A stretch of 61,952 nt of DNA, taken from positions 1 to 61,952 of the forward strand of contig CAZFDT010000026.1 in NCBI GenBank assembly GCA_964518335.1, written 5' to 3'. Positions 60,916 to 61,952 of the stretch are shown here, in pieces (position 1 is the first letter of the stretch; each line of letters opens with the position of its first letter). A program made the translations under genes and the position numbers. The notes beneath the pieces are model-generated. The model saw only the letters and a list, made by a program, of their open reading frames with translations. It searched no databases and was not told where the DNA came from. This DNA is from CAZFDT01 sp964518335. Its GTDB lineage: Bacteria > Planctomycetota > Phycisphaerae > Phycisphaerales > Phycisphaeraceae.

Positions 60916-61674
60916 GTGCTCAGTGCCATGTCACTCGTCACGGTAAGCCCCCTGCGCGGCTTGCACGCCATCGTTGCAGCCCTGGCGATGGTCGCCATCT
61001 CTGCGACCGCTCAGGCCCAGATCGTCTGGGACCTGAACAACCCCGGCAATAACCCGGTGAACGGCTACAGCATCACCGATATCACCGCCGGCGGCGGCCT
61101 GCGAGTCGGCGACAAGGTGTTCGACCAGTTTGACGTCGAGCCTTCCAACCTGGCCGGCACCCCGACGCCCAGCCAGATCTTCATCAAGGGCTTCGCCGTA
61201 GGCAGCAGCATCGGGCTGGATTTCAACAGCTCCTGGCTCTATCCCGGCACGGGCGGCAACATCGTCCAGAACATCGAGTGGGTCGTCACCGCCGACACCC
61301 CGTTCCAGATTATCGGCGCGGAGTTCGACCTGATCGGCTACAGCTTTACCAACGACGGGTTTATCAGCATCGTCGAGGATATCGACCGGCTGATCCCCCT
61401 GCCGCAGGCTGGCATTGCCAACCTGATCGTCGGAGCCAGCGCATTGAGTACGGACCTGTTCGACTCGGCGGTGTTCGTGCCGGGCGTCACGTCGATCCGA
61501 GTGGTGAAGGACATCATCGTCGGTAGCGGCACGGAAAACCCTGGTACTGCAGAACTTACGCGGTTCACGCAGACGTTTGTGCAGGTTCCCGAGCCGGGCA
61601 CCCTGGCGCTGGCGGGCGCGGGTCTGGTGTTGATGGGTGTGCGACGCCGTCGGCAGGGTGTCACGCAGAGGTGA
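60916..61674 (+). CDS. PEP-CTERM sorted exported protein
   Basis: A signal peptide (HAIVAALAMVAISATAQA) precedes a beta-rich mature part with no recognised domain. The C-terminus is VPEPGTLALAGAGLVLMGVRRRR, the PEP-CTERM signal: motif, hydrophobic segment and basic end. Exosortase removes the signal and probably passes the protein to an extracellular matrix; no exosortase gene is in the window. The GTG at 60916 follows AGGAG by eight bases; an ATG at 60928 is an alternative. Confidence 0.85.
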   Translation: MLSAMSLVTVSPLRGLHAIVAALAMVAISATAQAQIVWDLNNPGNNPVNGYSITDITAGGGLRVGDKVFDQFDVEPSNLAGTPTPSQIFIKGFAVGSSIGLDFNSSWLYPGTGGNIVQNIEWVVTADTPFQIIGAEFDLIGYSFTNDGFISIVEDIDRLIPLPQAGIANLIVGASALSTDLFDSAVFVPGVTSIRVVKDIIVGSGTENPGTAELTRFTQTFVQVPEPGTLALAGAGLVLMGVRRRRQGVTQR

Positions 61675-61762
61675 TAAGATAGGTAATGTCTGGACGGACA
61701 GGGGTTTGGCGATGACGATGGATGACAGCCAATATTTTCAGGGTTCGGGGTCCGAATTGCCA

Positions 61763-61791
61763 TTGCATAGCGTTATCGCTGCTGCTAAGAT
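61763..61791 (+). promoter_or_regulatory. Promoter of the truncated last gene
   Basis: TTGCAT (61763-61768) and TAAGAT (61786-61791) are 17 bases apart. The gene starts about 70 bases downstream. Confidence 0.6.
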
Positions 61792-61863
61792 GCATTCGAC
61801 ACGGTGCGGTGCAGAAGTGATGCACCACAAGGTGTCGGGGCACACAGGGACCGGGAGTTGCAG

Positions 61864-61952
61864 TTGACTAGTACACGCTCAGTTCGTCGATCATGGCAAG
61901 GCGCGGTGATCTGCCTGGCGGCGGTCGTCCTGCTATCGCTGAATACATCGGC
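61864..61952 (+). CDS. Exported protein, N-terminus only, cut by the window end
   Basis: The TTG at 61864 follows GGGAG by six bases. The frame stays open to the end of the window and encodes a signal-peptide-like segment: basic start (STRSVRRSW), hydrophobic core (AVICLAAVVLLSL), then polar residues. Only 29 codons are present, so the mature protein and family are unknown. A good promoter lies upstream. Confidence 0.55.
   Translation, partial: MTSTRSVRRSWQGAVICLAAVVLLSLNTS

Overview
The window is a GC-rich bacterial chromosome segment, most likely from a member of the Planctomycetota, probably class Phycisphaerae. This placement is inferred from gene content: a futalosine-pathway mqnA, a PEP-CTERM protein, a bacterial deoxyhypusine-synthase-like gene, a sulfatase, many short zinc-ribbon proteins, and a tyrosine integrase of a kind I associate with planctomycetes. 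No 16S rRNA is present, so it is not proven.

Layout. 1-6407: a truncated PfpI remnant, a zinc-ribbon membrane protein, a DUF218 protein, a DUF2330 protein with a doubtful 3' neighbour, ispF, a coiled-coil membrane protein and an NtrC-type regulator. 6489-9526: mqnA, a nucleotide-sugar dehydrogenase and a VanZ-like protein. 9600-14429: an operon of two ABC exporter half-transporters and an HlyD-type adaptor. 14788-17081: def, an HU-like gene and bioF. 17113-20913: a tightly overlapped sulfur operon (ArsR-type repressor, CoA-disulfide reductase-rhodanese, rhodanese-DUF2892, two YeeE/YedE half-transporters) behind a promoter with a built-in palindrome, ending in a strong terminator. 21014-32791: ppa, an Mrp-type ATPase, a Spy-like protein, a porin-like protein, a membrane P-loop ATPase, trpE, fliN, the deoxyhypusine-synthase-like gene, a MATE exporter and a sulfatase.

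32909-44313 is an integrated mobile element of about 11.4 kb inserted in the 3' end of a tRNA-Val(UAC) gene. A 21-bp near-identical repeat (14-bp identical core) marks both ends. All its genes lie on the minus strand: two MerR/AlpA-like DNA-binding proteins, a zinc ribbon, a primase-polymerase-like protein, a D5/P4-type helicase, a Holliday-junction-resolvase-like nuclease, a DUF5681-like protein, a terminase-small-subunit-like protein, an XRE regulator and the integrase, plus a second block of an orphan 409-aa protein and several envelope proteins. I see no capsid, portal, tail or large-terminase gene, so it resembles a phage satellite or self-replicating integrative element. Its most striking property is that the attachment core lies inside the integrase reading frame. 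Integration gives the integrase a short tail read from the antisense of the tRNA. Recircularisation would join it in frame to a 64-codon tail now stranded at the right end.

44339-61952: a methyltransferase and glycosyltransferase pair, a fused MFS-acyltransferase, a DUF2007/glutaredoxin-like protein, an RsbU-type phosphatase receptor, an hsp20-lon-sppA-zinc-ribbon operon, folE2, an RNase H, a coiled-coil zinc-ribbon protein, tRNA-Ala(GGC), a kinase of the aminoglycoside/fructosamine type, carA, a PEP-CTERM protein and the first codons of an exported protein cut by the window end.
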